Origin: Emergomyces orientalis
Lineage: Eukaryota > Ascomycota > Eurotiomycetes > Onygenales > Ajellomycetaceae
DNA length: 64,000 nt
Reading direction: 5' to 3'
Assembly: GCA_002110485.1 (NCBI GenBank)
Contig: MOWL01000005.1
Location: 310,001-374,000, forward strand
The notes below the pieces were generated by a model that had not been told where the DNA came from, did not search any database, and was given only the letters and a program-made list of their open reading frames with translations. This document shows, one piece after another, positions 55,719 through 64,000 of the stretch (position 1 is its first letter; the number at the start of each line of letters is the position of its first letter). The position numbers and the translations under genes are program-made.

Positions 55719-58118
55719 TCACATCTCTGAGCGATTTTGCCCAAGCCCCCAGAGGCCGACTTCAAGCATGGCATCTTCGCCGCCCTCTGCCAGCTTCCCA
55801 TTGGCATTTGCTGGATGTTGGTCACCCAAAACACCAGCGACACATTGCCACCCATCCCTTCCCCCACCCCATCGCAAAACTTCGTTCTTGAATTTTTCTC
55901 CTGCCTCTCGGTCCGTCGCCAGCTTTCCTCCTTGGAAAGTTTCAGACCACAGCTTGCCGGCGATGGCACGATCAAAGAGATAGCTGTAGTAGCTGGCGCC
56001 GTAGTTGAATAGATGGCCAAAATAGCCTTGCCAGGTTGTCTGGGAGTTGATGGGGTCGGCGATTGTGGCGTGTTGCGAATAGAGGGCATGGAAGATTTGA
56101 GTGGTATTAAAACCTGGCTTGAGGGGGCTGGAGTCATGATAAGCTTGATCGAGCAGGGCCATCATTATCTGTGCCTCGTTGTCCACGGCGCCTTGTATAC
56201 TTTCATAATTCTCGTGATTTAGGCGCATGGTTTGGATCATGTCTTCAGGGAGGGGTTGATTTGTTTCCCAGTGGCGGGCGTAGAGCGATAGCACCTCCGG
56301 GGCTGTGGCGAAGCTTTCCATAATGACGGAGGGGAGTTCGACGAAATCTGTCGCGCAGCGGGTGCCGGAGATGGTTTGAAAATCGGTACGGGCCAGCACG
56401 GAGTGAATGGCGTGGCCCATTTCATGGAAAAGGGTTTGGACGCTGTGTTTCGAAAGGAGCGAAGGCTCAGAGCTGGTGGGGGAGGGGTTCGTGAAGTCAC
56501 AAATCAGTGCGATTGTCGGGAGCTGGTAGAGAGTATTTGTTCCCGGTTTTATCGCCGTGGCCATGCCATCGTTGGGGTGTATATCAGCTGACACGGCGGT
56601 TTCCGAAATCTCTTCGGCGGATATCGCTCGAGAACATCGGAGAGTGAAGTGAGTTGGGTTCGGGCTTTTGCCCGGTCTTGAAAAAAGATCACAATAGATG
56701 ACTGCAAGATGGTTATTGGATTCGTCCACAACATCTAAGCGTCGAATATCAGGATTCCACGTCTCTCCGGGGGGCGTTTCTTTGGGAACGAGACGGACCC
56801 CATAGAGTCTGGAAAAAAGACGAGAGAGCCCCTGCATAACAGTCCCCAATGAAAAGAACGAACGGAATAGGCTGATCGCCCGTGATTTCCTGGAGACGTC
56901 ATGCCGCGCAGCGTACTTCTCAACGTAATAAGCATGGTCCCACGGAGCAAATGGAGGTTTGCCCTGCCCCAACTTCGCATAATCCTCCGATTTTAAAGCA
57001 TCCAGTTTTGCAACCTCTTTCTGGGCAAGTTCGCGATTGTTAGAATTCAAAGCTAAGAGAAATTTCTTAACCGCCTCTGGGCTTTTAGCCATCTTGTCAC
57101 TCATTGCCATATGAGCGTAGCTTGGATAGCCGGTCAGCTGTGCTAGCTCGGCTCTCAATTCTAACAGTCGCGTCAAACGGCCAATCTGTGCGTTTGAGGT
57201 CTTGCGAGATGTAAGATATATTTGTTTTCTAGTATTCTCGTCGTGGACAGATTTTAAAGCGATATTCGGCATGGTGCCGTCGATTGGGATTCGGACGCTT
57301 GACCACCTACGCAGCTTATCCACGAGCGTAGGATCCATCCCCCGCAACTTATCTTTGTCGAAAGATAGCTGGCCAATTTTGGGTTCCATACCATTCGCAA
57401 ATTTGAAACCCGCATCGCTGATACTATTACACAGCTCGACGAACCGTTTCTTCTTATCCGGAGGTAGATGGATACCCGACTTTGTAAAATCTTTAATTAG
57501 CATCTCAGCCGTGACCTTCTCCTCTTGGCTCCAATGGGAGGATATTTCAGGGTCCGACAAAGCTCGGTTGAGTATATCATTAAGACGAGTCTCGGTATTT
57601 AGAACGTTCATATATTCGAATATAATCGAATATGCCTGTGTTGCGGCATCTTGGATAGCGGGGTTCGGATGGTTTGACCGCATGAAATCCACCATGTCTA
57701 TCACCCGACAAAGTAAGTCGCTGAGGCGGTCAAGATCCTTTGCTACCCTCCTATATCCATCGAGGGTTGATACCTCAAGAACCCTGACCAAAATTTCCTG
57801 GCATTTCTGCAGAGAAACGGAGGCAAACTTCAAGAAGCCTTCCGGGCATGTGAGGTATTGATTTTGCAACAACCCTGACGAAGAGCCGTTTTTCCGCTGG
57901 GAGAATTCCCGCCAGAACGGCTGTGAATCAAATATCATACGCAGAGTACTATCATCGTGACGCTTCGCCACGTCGCTGCCAGCAACGGTATAACCCTGCA
58001 CGTTTTTTATTATCCCCGCGGCGGCATTATTGTGGATGCGGCGATTGGTCTGGGCGCGATGCTGTTGTAAAATGCACCGTCGGCAGGTCCATGGCTGCCG
58101 CCGGAGAATTTTAAGCAT
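55719..58118 (-). CDS. OCT1: Mitochondrial intermediate peptidase Oct1 (M3 family), 799 aa
   Basis: It starts with an Arg-rich mitochondrial presequence (MLKILRRQPWTCRRC). The zinc site is HEMGH at 565-569, with the third ligand in FVELPS at Glu594, the exact spacing of M3 metallopeptidases. The C-terminal GYFGHLFNYGASYYSYLFDRA region, which lines the substrate channel, is intact. The length matches fungal Oct1. It removes an octapeptide from imported proteins in the matrix after the first cleavage by MPP (family knowledge). Single exon. It is divergent from another mitochondrial gene (MICOS subunit). Confidence 0.97.
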   Translation of the reverse strand: MLKILRRQPWTCRRCILQQHRAQTNRRIHNNAAAGIIKNVQGYTVAGSDVAKRHDDSTLRMIFDSQPFWREFSQRKNGSSSGLLQNQYLTCPEGFLKFASVSLQKCQEILVRVLEVSTLDGYRRVAKDLDRLSDLLCRVIDMVDFMRSNHPNPAIQDAATQAYSIIFEYMNVLNTETRLNDILNRALSDPEISSHWSQEEKVTAEMLIKDFTKSGIHLPPDKKKRFVELCNSISDAGFKFANGMEPKIGQLSFDKDKLRGMDPTLVDKLRRWSSVRIPIDGTMPNIALKSVHDENTRKQIYLTSRKTSNAQIGRLTRLLELRAELAQLTGYPSYAHMAMSDKMAKSPEAVKKFLLALNSNNRELAQKEVAKLDALKSEDYAKLGQGKPPFAPWDHAYYVEKYAARHDVSRKSRAISLFRSFFSLGTVMQGLSRLFSRLYGVRLVPKETPPGETWNPDIRRLDVVDESNNHLAVIYCDLFSRPGKSPNPTHFTLRCSRAISAEEISETAVSADIHPNDGMATAIKPGTNTLYQLPTIALICDFTNPSPTSSEPSLLSKHSVQTLFHEMGHAIHSVLARTDFQTISGTRCATDFVELPSVIMESFATAPEVLSLYARHWETNQPLPEDMIQTMRLNHENYESIQGAVDNEAQIMMALLDQAYHDSSPLKPGFNTTQIFHALYSQHATIADPINSQTTWQGYFGHLFNYGASYYSYLFDRAIAGKLWSETFQGGKLATDREAGEKFKNEVLRWGGGRDGWQCVAGVLGDQHPANANGKLAEGGEDAMLEVGLWGLGQNRSEM

Positions 58119-58239
58119 CTTCCGCGCGGTATCGTTGACTTGCCCCCAAAAAATTAGTAGACAGGGTTGGCGTCGACAAGGTGGGATGCTGGGAGGTTGG
58201 TGGTGTCAACAGGAGGTTTGAGGTCAAGGTTTTTCTGCC

Positions 58240-59286
58240 ATGTTTCCTGTTCCGAGATCAAGCGATCGCTCGCTCGGGCCGGAATTGGCAACTTTTCCTT
58301 TAACATCAGTTCCAACAAACATCATTGACATTCCCTTTCTTCCCACGTATTCAGCGCCAATTGGACAGCAACCTTCATTTTCTGCAGGATATTTCTTGCG
58401 TCCAGTCTGCTAGCTGGTATGTTTAGCTCTCTAACTCCATTATGAAGCTAATTGGTGAACACAGGTTGCCGTCGGAGCCGCTGCTCTCTCCATTGCTTGC
58501 AGCATCGTTTCCACCCCAGGCGGCATTAGACAAACATGGTGCGGCATCATCCCCATAGAAAACAATGAATGCTCTGCAATGGGAGATAATGAGATATCAA
58601 CCTAACACTTTATTCAGTCGCACCGAAAACCCATCTACGAAGATGAATCCTACGCGGTTCCGGCGGAAAGCCCACAGTCCGAACCCAAGTCCCAGCCACA
58701 ATCTCAGCTTCAAGAGAGATATACACAACAGCCTCTCCTTCCCACGAGGACGCTTCAGAGAGCATCTTCCACCCCTACGGCAGACCTACTAGCGCAACAA
58801 GTCCGCCAGGCCCGTCTCTTCCTGTACGCACACACCCTCGCTGCCGAAAACAGCTTTAATGACGCCCTTTCCCACGTTCTACATGCAGAAAGCCGTTTCA
58901 CCAACACGATAGCCTCCTTGGCTCCTTCCCGTGAATCCGGCGAGCGCCTGCTACCCGGAAGCATTTACGTTCTTGTATCCGCTATGGCTGGTTCAATTGT
59001 TTCGCGGAACCGTGGCATATTCTTAAGGGCAACGACACCGCTCGCAGTTGGCACAGTGGCGGCCTGGACGCTTCTTCCCGTCACAATGCAGAATGTGTCA
59101 GACCTTGTGTTCGAGTATGAAAAGAAGATTCCCGGCGTTGCGGAGCAACATGTACGGATTCGCACTGCCGCGGAGGAGGCATGGTATACGGCTAAAGCAC
59201 ATAGCGCGCATGCTCGGGGATTGCTGGAGAATAAAATTGGACAGGGGAGAGGAAAGCTGGAGGAGTGGGTAAGAAAAGGAAATTGA
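58240..59286 (+). CDS. MICOS subunit of the Mic26/Mic27 (ApoO) family; 5' end unresolved
   Basis: The part from 58618 to 59286 is firm: HRKPIYEDE, then ARLFLYAHTLAAENSF, ESRFTNTIASLAPSRESGE, LLPGSIYVLVSAMAGSIVSRNRGIFLRA (membrane span) and TTPLAVGTVAAWTLLPVTMQNV match the ApoO-like MICOS subunits of the mitochondrial inner membrane. An upstream exon around 58465 reads VAVGAAALSIA, as expected. The first exon is doubtful. A possible model is 58240-58404, 58465-58506 and 58618-59286 (291 aa), but it uses weak donors (GTCTGC, GTTTCC), and its N-terminus does not resemble a presequence. With the strong GTATGT donor at 58417 the same frame meets TAG at 58411-58413. A broken start, an unseen exon or a base error could explain this. 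Confidence 0.6.
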
Positions 59287-59603
59287 GGCACAAAAAGCTA
59301 CACGAATAGTCTTCTAGGAGAACGTTCTTCGAACGTGATTATTGCCATTTTCTATTGCTGTTACTACAGCTTTCTGTATATGTAGAGAATCTCTTATTTA
59401 GACGTGACTTTCAAACTTTTTCTATACTCCCTCTGTGCTTGCTGATCGCGGCGGCCATATCTCAGTTACCAACTATAATCATACAGGAGAAAATTACAAA
59501 ACTGGTATCTTAGGAATTTGTAGCAGGTCAACCTTGTCGATTGTTATAAAATAGATCAATTAAGTAACTCCGTACGCCAACCCATGCCACATATATTAAC
59601 AGT
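59287..59603. other. Intergenic between convergent genes
   Basis: 317 bp of 3' UTR-like AT-rich sequence. Nothing recognisable. Confidence 0.45.
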
Positions 59604-60789
59604 TCATTCCGTGGTATCATTGCCGCCTGTATTGCTCGCTGGGTGAGGAGAAACATGTTCCCCCCCAGTCTTTGGTGGAGGTGGGATTGGCGAAGCAACC
59701 CTGGATGATACAAAGTCTTCCTCCTTACTCCTCTGTTCACCTTCCCGGAAATAATCATCAAAGGTTACATTGCCACCATGATGAGCATGCCGTGGTTTAC
59801 GACCATGCCTCGTGGGGACTGCACCTGGTACGTTTGGGTTAGTCAACGGCGGAGCCAGGGGAGGTGGGGAAGCCATATTTGCAGGTACAAGGAAATGGCT
59901 TCCTGCGCCTTCAGATGGAATAGACTCGTTTTGACCGCTAGGTTCCTCTTTGTCTTTCGTTTCGAAAACGATCTCTCCCGGTCCCTCCACTGCCTCGCCT
60001 AAGCCTACGGGTAACCTATGAAGGGCTCCATAACCCAACACAGCCCCTAGGGCACCTTCTCCCCCCCATCCTCGTCTAGGGACGAGCTCGACCTCCCTGA
60101 CAACATCAAATTCACGATTATATACCCATAGCACAAGACTTCGATTCAAATGGTCCTCAACAAGTTCGCCAAGAGCAGATTCCCCACGAAGGGTTCCGCT
60201 GGGCGTTCCCAAGATATAATCTGAATGAGGTAGAAGCCCAGCTTGGTAGGCCGGGCTGAGCGGGGACGGTATTTCAGTAATATGCCATATATGCTGTGTC
60301 GTCGAAAGAGGGGAAAACTGGAAAGTCACCCCGAGCGTCGGGGTCTCTAAGGGAACAGGTATCGTCATCGAATGTGTTCGTTGGCCCTAACAAAAAGCAT
60401 TGGTCATTGTTGGATACACATGGTCTTAAGTAAATATCCGCTCACGCATTTAGAGTAGCACACACACCTTTGCACTCCAAACCTCGAAAGTTACGCTAGA
60501 TCCCGCGCAGTTGCGAATTTCTGTTGCGAAAAGGTTTGGATCTGGGTCATCCTGTTAAATGAGAATTAATAACCGTCATAGAAGTGCGATTTAATAGGAG
60601 AGAAAAGCATCGTACAATAAGATGTCCATTAATCCCAATTACGAAGTCAAACCAGGGCTCCAGAGGAAGCTCTGGATCTTTATTCCGGAGGACTTGGAAG
60701 CCATGAGGGTTGTCACGGAAATGGCCATGTTGTTGCTGCCCTGGCTCCGAGTCGAGGCGGGCAATGAAACGGTTGAGGGCGCCGAACAT
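59604..60789 (-). CDS. GRH1: Golgi reassembly stacking protein (GRASP/Grh1), three exons, 346 aa
   Basis: Exons are 60789-60616, 60551-60468 and 60386-59604, all joined in phase 0. The two PDZ-like GRASP domains are encoded across the exons: MFGALNRFI, GFQVLRNKDPELPLEPWFDF and GINGHLI for the first, LGVTFQFSPL, HITEI, SPAYQAGLLPHSDYILG and LVLWVYN for the second. A Pro/Gly-rich, probably phosphorylated C-terminus of about 130 residues follows. Grh1 works at early Golgi and ER exit sites in tethering and unconventional secretion (family knowledge). The start MFGALNRF is the family start; an in-frame upstream extension lacks support. Confidence 0.95.
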
Positions 60790-61187
60790 GGCATGTATTT
60801 TAACTCCGAAGCGCAAAGAATAGAAAACGAGGCTATGAATTAATATAATTTAATGGCGTTGATTGTCCACATAATAAATATAAGCTGGAATATGTATTGT
60901 CGCATCGGGTGTTGCAAGTTGAAGAGCTGTCCTTGTCTGATATGTCTCGAAGCTATGTAACTTTACAGGTTGAATGCAAACAGTGCAAACAATCAGCGAG
61001 GTGCCAAAGCAATCCAACGTCATTCAACATTTCGTTGCAAAAAAAGGCCGTTAGCACCGTACATACTAGTTTCTTCCTCACAATATTACCTTTGCTACTT
61101 ACGTTTTCGTAGGAGTGCATTTCTGGAGCTGCGGTATGGAATCATCAAGAGCTGGCATAGCAGCAATCTAAGCATTTTCTTGCTGGC
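60790..61187. other. Divergent promoter region between GRH1 and TGS1
   Basis: 398 bp. Nothing recognisable. Confidence 0.45.
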
Positions 61188-62118
61188 ATGGCGGGTGCGA
61201 ACGATGAACCGCCTGCCGGAGTCCATCATTATCACAGCAGAGACGAAGTCCCTTGGGACATCCAAAAGTAAGCCTAATATTTTATATACGTGAAACGTGT
61301 ATTATGTGACGAAGTTCCACATCCAACTAACGGCACTGCTCTAGCTACTGGGCTCAGCGCTACAAGATATTTTCTAAATATGACGACGGTGTCTGGTTGA
61401 CTGATGATGCCTGGTTTGGTGTCACTCCAGAGCCAATCGCAAAGTAAGTCGGGCGTATAAAATCAATGTAATTCACTGGCAGGTTCTTTTGCTTAGTAAA
61501 TTTTTTTTAAAAGGAAAATAGCAGAGCATATGGCAGACTCTGCTCCAAAAGACAGAAGCATACTTGTTGACGCTTTCGCTGGAGCTGGTGGTAATACCAT
61601 TGCTTTTGCGCAATCCGGCAGATGGAAGCGAATATATGCCATCGAGAAAGACCCTGCCGTTCTCCAATGTGCGAAACACAATGCCAAAGTGTATGGCGTG
61701 GAGGATAAAATTACATGGTTTGAGGGAGATTGCATGCAAATTCTCAAACATCAGTTGAGTGTGTTGGCGTCATACAGCATCGTTTTTGCCAGCCCACCCT
61801 GGGGAGGTACGCTAAATAATTATGTCCTTCCACCGAAAATTTCCTTGCCTATCATGCTAATTATCTGTCTTAGGTCCTGGATATCGCGCTGATGATGTAT
61901 TCGACTTATCGACTATGCAGCCATACTCCCTCGGCACTCTTTATTCAGAATTTTCGGCATTCACACAACATATGGCGCTGTTCTTACCACGAACTTCTGA
62001 CTTGAGGCAACTTGCGACAATAGTTAAAGACGGTGAAAAAGCGTCGGTCATACACTATTGTATGGACGGGGCAAGTAAGGCGCTATGTATTTACACTGGA
62101 GACTTTAATGGGAAATGA
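61188..62118 (+). CDS. TGS1: Trimethylguanosine synthase Tgs1, four exons, 238 aa
   Basis: Exons are 61188-61267, 61345-61443, 61514-61806 and 61874-62118. The sequence reads HHYHSRDEVPWDIQ, then YWAQRYKIFSKYDDGVWLTDDAWFGVTPE, a conserved Tgs1 opening. SAM motif I is LVDAFAGAGGNT, and the catalytic motif is SPPWGGPGY, split by an intron between the two Gly codons of WGG. Tgs1 adds two methyl groups to the m7G cap of snRNAs and snoRNAs in the nucleus/nucleolus. It is short (238 aa), as in other fungi, without the long N-terminus of animal Tgs1. The start MAGANDEPP is the nearest ATG that keeps the conserved opening. Confidence 0.95.
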
Positions 62119-62567
62119 AATGGTTAACTGTGTGTACAGTTGTCAGTTGTATTTTATATAAAGACGCGGATTTGCACCAAGATGAAGTGAGATTTCCAAA
62201 GTTAACTTTGCCCACAATAATAACCTGCACATGAATGATCCATTATATAGCATTGACGCAGCCGTATCCTGGTTACCAGTGAATCAAACTTTTAATACTC
62301 AAAGCTTGGTGATTTGCGGAGATCTCTTTAATATCACGTGACTAGAACCTCCGCACCCTTTGCCTTCCATCATCCGCAACCGACAAAAACCTCATGATAT
62401 ATCTCCCCTCAAGTCTGCGCATCTTCCGTTCAATACTCACCTCTACTCTGACTAGCTTTTTCGACATCGAGACTTACAGCTCTATCCAGTGCCAGGTTCT
62501 AATCTCGATGCCAGCCCGACCCTGCCCCTGCCAGTAAGGCTAGTCCGCGCGAACCTCATCCAGCTTC
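62119..62567. other. Intergenic, promoter of TAF1
   Basis: 449 bp between two plus-strand genes. Nothing distinctive except a CACGTGA word at about 62336-62342 (E-box-like). Confidence 0.45.
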
Positions 62568-64000
62568 ATGTCGACCACATCCACTTTTCCTTTGCAAGCC
62601 ATTTCCGCTGACAATCTTACGACAAACGGGACAGTGCCAGCAAAAATGCCACATGCAACGGGTTCCGAAGGGGCGGAGTCTGAAGATGAGGATTTCAACA
62701 ACGTGATGCGCCAGATGAACGCGCCGACAAATGAAGCCTCATTCGACTTTCTACAACGAGAACTCGAACCTGGAGAGAAGGCCGATGATGCGGTGGATTA
62801 CGAGGATATCGATGATGATGATCTTCCGGACGAGGAGCTTGGGCTTCCGGCTCTTGTGGGCGGAGATGGGAAAACAGCAGAAGTAGATGACGGGTGGGGC
62901 GCGGTGGAAGGGATGGAAGGTATTTTGACTGTGGAGGATCTAGAGCAACGCCCTGGGGGCGATGAACTCGACGATTTATTTGGGGATGTCCCATCATCGC
63001 CTGTAGGTGGACAGGCGGATCAAAACGACGAACATCCCCCGGTTGGGCCGGAAGATATCATCCCGGATTCCGCCCTCGACGTGCTCGATGTAGCGTCTCC
63101 AACCAAAGAGATTGGCATTATAGAAACTGTGCGCGGAAGGGATGGGGATTCTGTTATTGCTCCGACGGATATGGACCCGGCCACTTTCAAAGAATACCAG
63201 CTCCAACAAGCGCTGTTTGCAATGTCATCTTACGGACCTGACAATCCACCCGCGCCTCCCGAGAACCATGAGGAGCTCCTCGCTTCTCTTTGGCCTAAAT
63301 TCGACCGCAATGCTATGCCACGATTTCTGGAGCTGCTACCTCCGAAGAAATCACATTTTGTAGGAAAATCGCCGTTGAAGCCACCGAAGCGAATTGTTCC
63401 CACGAAACTTAACCTTGAGCTGGTTCAGGACCAGGAACGAGCATTTCGCGCCACTGGCCAAACCCAGAAGCGTGCGCTGGATTTTGAAAACCCTTTTATT
63501 GTCGTTATTACGCCTCCCGCCGATATAACGGGTAGTTCGAGTGATAATATGGACATTGATGGTGACCTGGACGAAGAACTTCCTGGTGGAGTTACTATGC
63601 AAGACTTGCAATTCATTTGCGCCGATTGGGATATAAACACTCCAGTTCTCGAGGAAGAGGAACCGGAAGCCGTGGTAGAAATCGCACCCAATGAGGAAGC
63701 CGGTGCGGAAGACGATGACTGGCTGTTTGAGACCAACCGCCCGACTAAGAAGCGTAAACTGGAAAAGTCGCCTGCGGACTACATATCTTACGTCCCAATC
63801 GATATACCTTTGTTCGATGACCCAGTCAGCGAAACTGCTAAGGTTGCAAGGAAAATACATATTGATCTGAATGACCCATATTTGTTGCTTGACGAACGCC
63901 CTACGGAAGCAGCTTTACAAGCCCCCAAACGTTTGGGAACTGTGAACCGTGATGAAATGGCAGGAAGCTTCACGAAACGCTTAATTAAACGATATAATAT
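62568..64000 (+). CDS. TAF1: TFIID subunit Taf1, N-terminal 477 codons (runs off the window)
   Basis: An open frame from ATG at 62568 to the window edge with no stop. It starts with a Ser/Thr-rich segment and an acidic region (FDFLQRELEPGEKADD, then runs of Asp) where fungal Taf1 carries its TBP-binding TAND-like part. LWPKFDRNAMPRFLELLPPKK is a conserved Taf1 block, and the last residues seen (EMAGSFTKRLIKRYN) begin the conserved central domain. Taf1 is the scaffold of TFIID for RNA polymerase II promoters. A second in-frame ATG at 62646 would give a slightly shorter protein. The window end truncates the gene, not a mutation. Confidence 0.92.
   Translation, partial: MSTTSTFPLQAISADNLTTNGTVPAKMPHATGSEGAESEDEDFNNVMRQMNAPTNEASFDFLQRELEPGEKADDAVDYEDIDDDDLPDEELGLPALVGGDGKTAEVDDGWGAVEGMEGILTVEDLEQRPGGDELDDLFGDVPSSPVGGQADQNDEHPPVGPEDIIPDSALDVLDVASPTKEIGIIETVRGRDGDSVIAPTDMDPATFKEYQLQQALFAMSSYGPDNPPAPPENHEELLASLWPKFDRNAMPRFLELLPPKKSHFVGKSPLKPPKRIVPTKLNLELVQDQERAFRATGQTQKRALDFENPFIVVITPPADITGSSSDNMDIDGDLDEELPGGVTMQDLQFICADWDINTPVLEEEEPEAVVEIAPNEEAGAEDDDWLFETNRPTKKRKLEKSPADYISYVPIDIPLFDDPVSETAKVARKIHIDLNDPYLLLDERPTEAALQAPKRLGTVNRDEMAGSFTKRLIKRYN

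Overview
This window is nuclear DNA of a filamentous ascomycete. Genes are split by short introns (mostly 50-140 bp) with GT...AG ends and CTAAC-type branch sites. Many proteins are recognisable fungal orthologues (Dopey, Mon1, Sgs1/BLM, Kel3, Pup1, Oct1, Grh1, Tgs1, Taf1, a Nup159-type nucleoporin). The style of the proteins and introns fits Eurotiomycetes, probably Onygenales; that placement is an inference, not a measurement. I see no CRISPR array, no rRNA or tRNA gene, no viral gene, and no biosynthetic or defence cluster.

Layout. 1-3.7 kb: a small three-exon gene for a mitochondrial membrane protein (minus), then a complete Tc1/mariner element with 58-bp inverted repeats whose transposase frame is interrupted only by six TGA codons. 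3.7-21 kb: DOP1 (minus), MON1 (plus), a RecQ/Sgs1 helicase (minus) and a KEL3-type kelch protein (plus), in divergent pairs. 21-27 kb: a group II PLP decarboxylase (minus) divergent from a nine-exon proline iminopeptidase (plus), then a probable CENP-K kinetochore protein (minus). 27-37.4 kb: a three-KH RNA-binding protein (plus), a two-exon alpha-beta-barrel-like protein (minus), a membrane-anchored SAM methyltransferase (plus) and a Zn2Cys6 transcription factor (minus); the last two converge so tightly that their stop codons overlap. 37.4-41.6 kb holds no gene I can support. 41.6-48 kb: a Nup159/Nup214 nucleoporin (minus) and proteasome beta-2 PUP1 (plus), divergent. 48-55 kb: an unknown 811-residue protein (minus), an atypical short-chain dehydrogenase (minus) and an F-box-like protein (plus). 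55.7-64 kb: OCT1 (minus), a MICOS Mic26/27-like gene with an unresolved 5' end (plus), GRASP/GRH1 (minus), TGS1 (plus) and the first 477 codons of TAF1 (plus), which runs off the window.

Most genes are unrelated housekeeping functions: endosome/Golgi traffic (DOP1, MON1, GRH1), mitochondria (small membrane protein, OCT1, Mic26/27), DNA repair (SGS1), RNA and nuclear functions (KH protein, nucleoporin, TGS1, TAF1) and proteolysis (PUP1, iminopeptidase). The only clear mobile DNA is the Tc1/mariner copy. Its pattern of TGA-only stops in an otherwise unbroken frame is the most unusual signal here. Exon boundaries were inferred by eye from splice signals, reading frame and protein-family continuity, and every exon sum was checked to be divisible by three.
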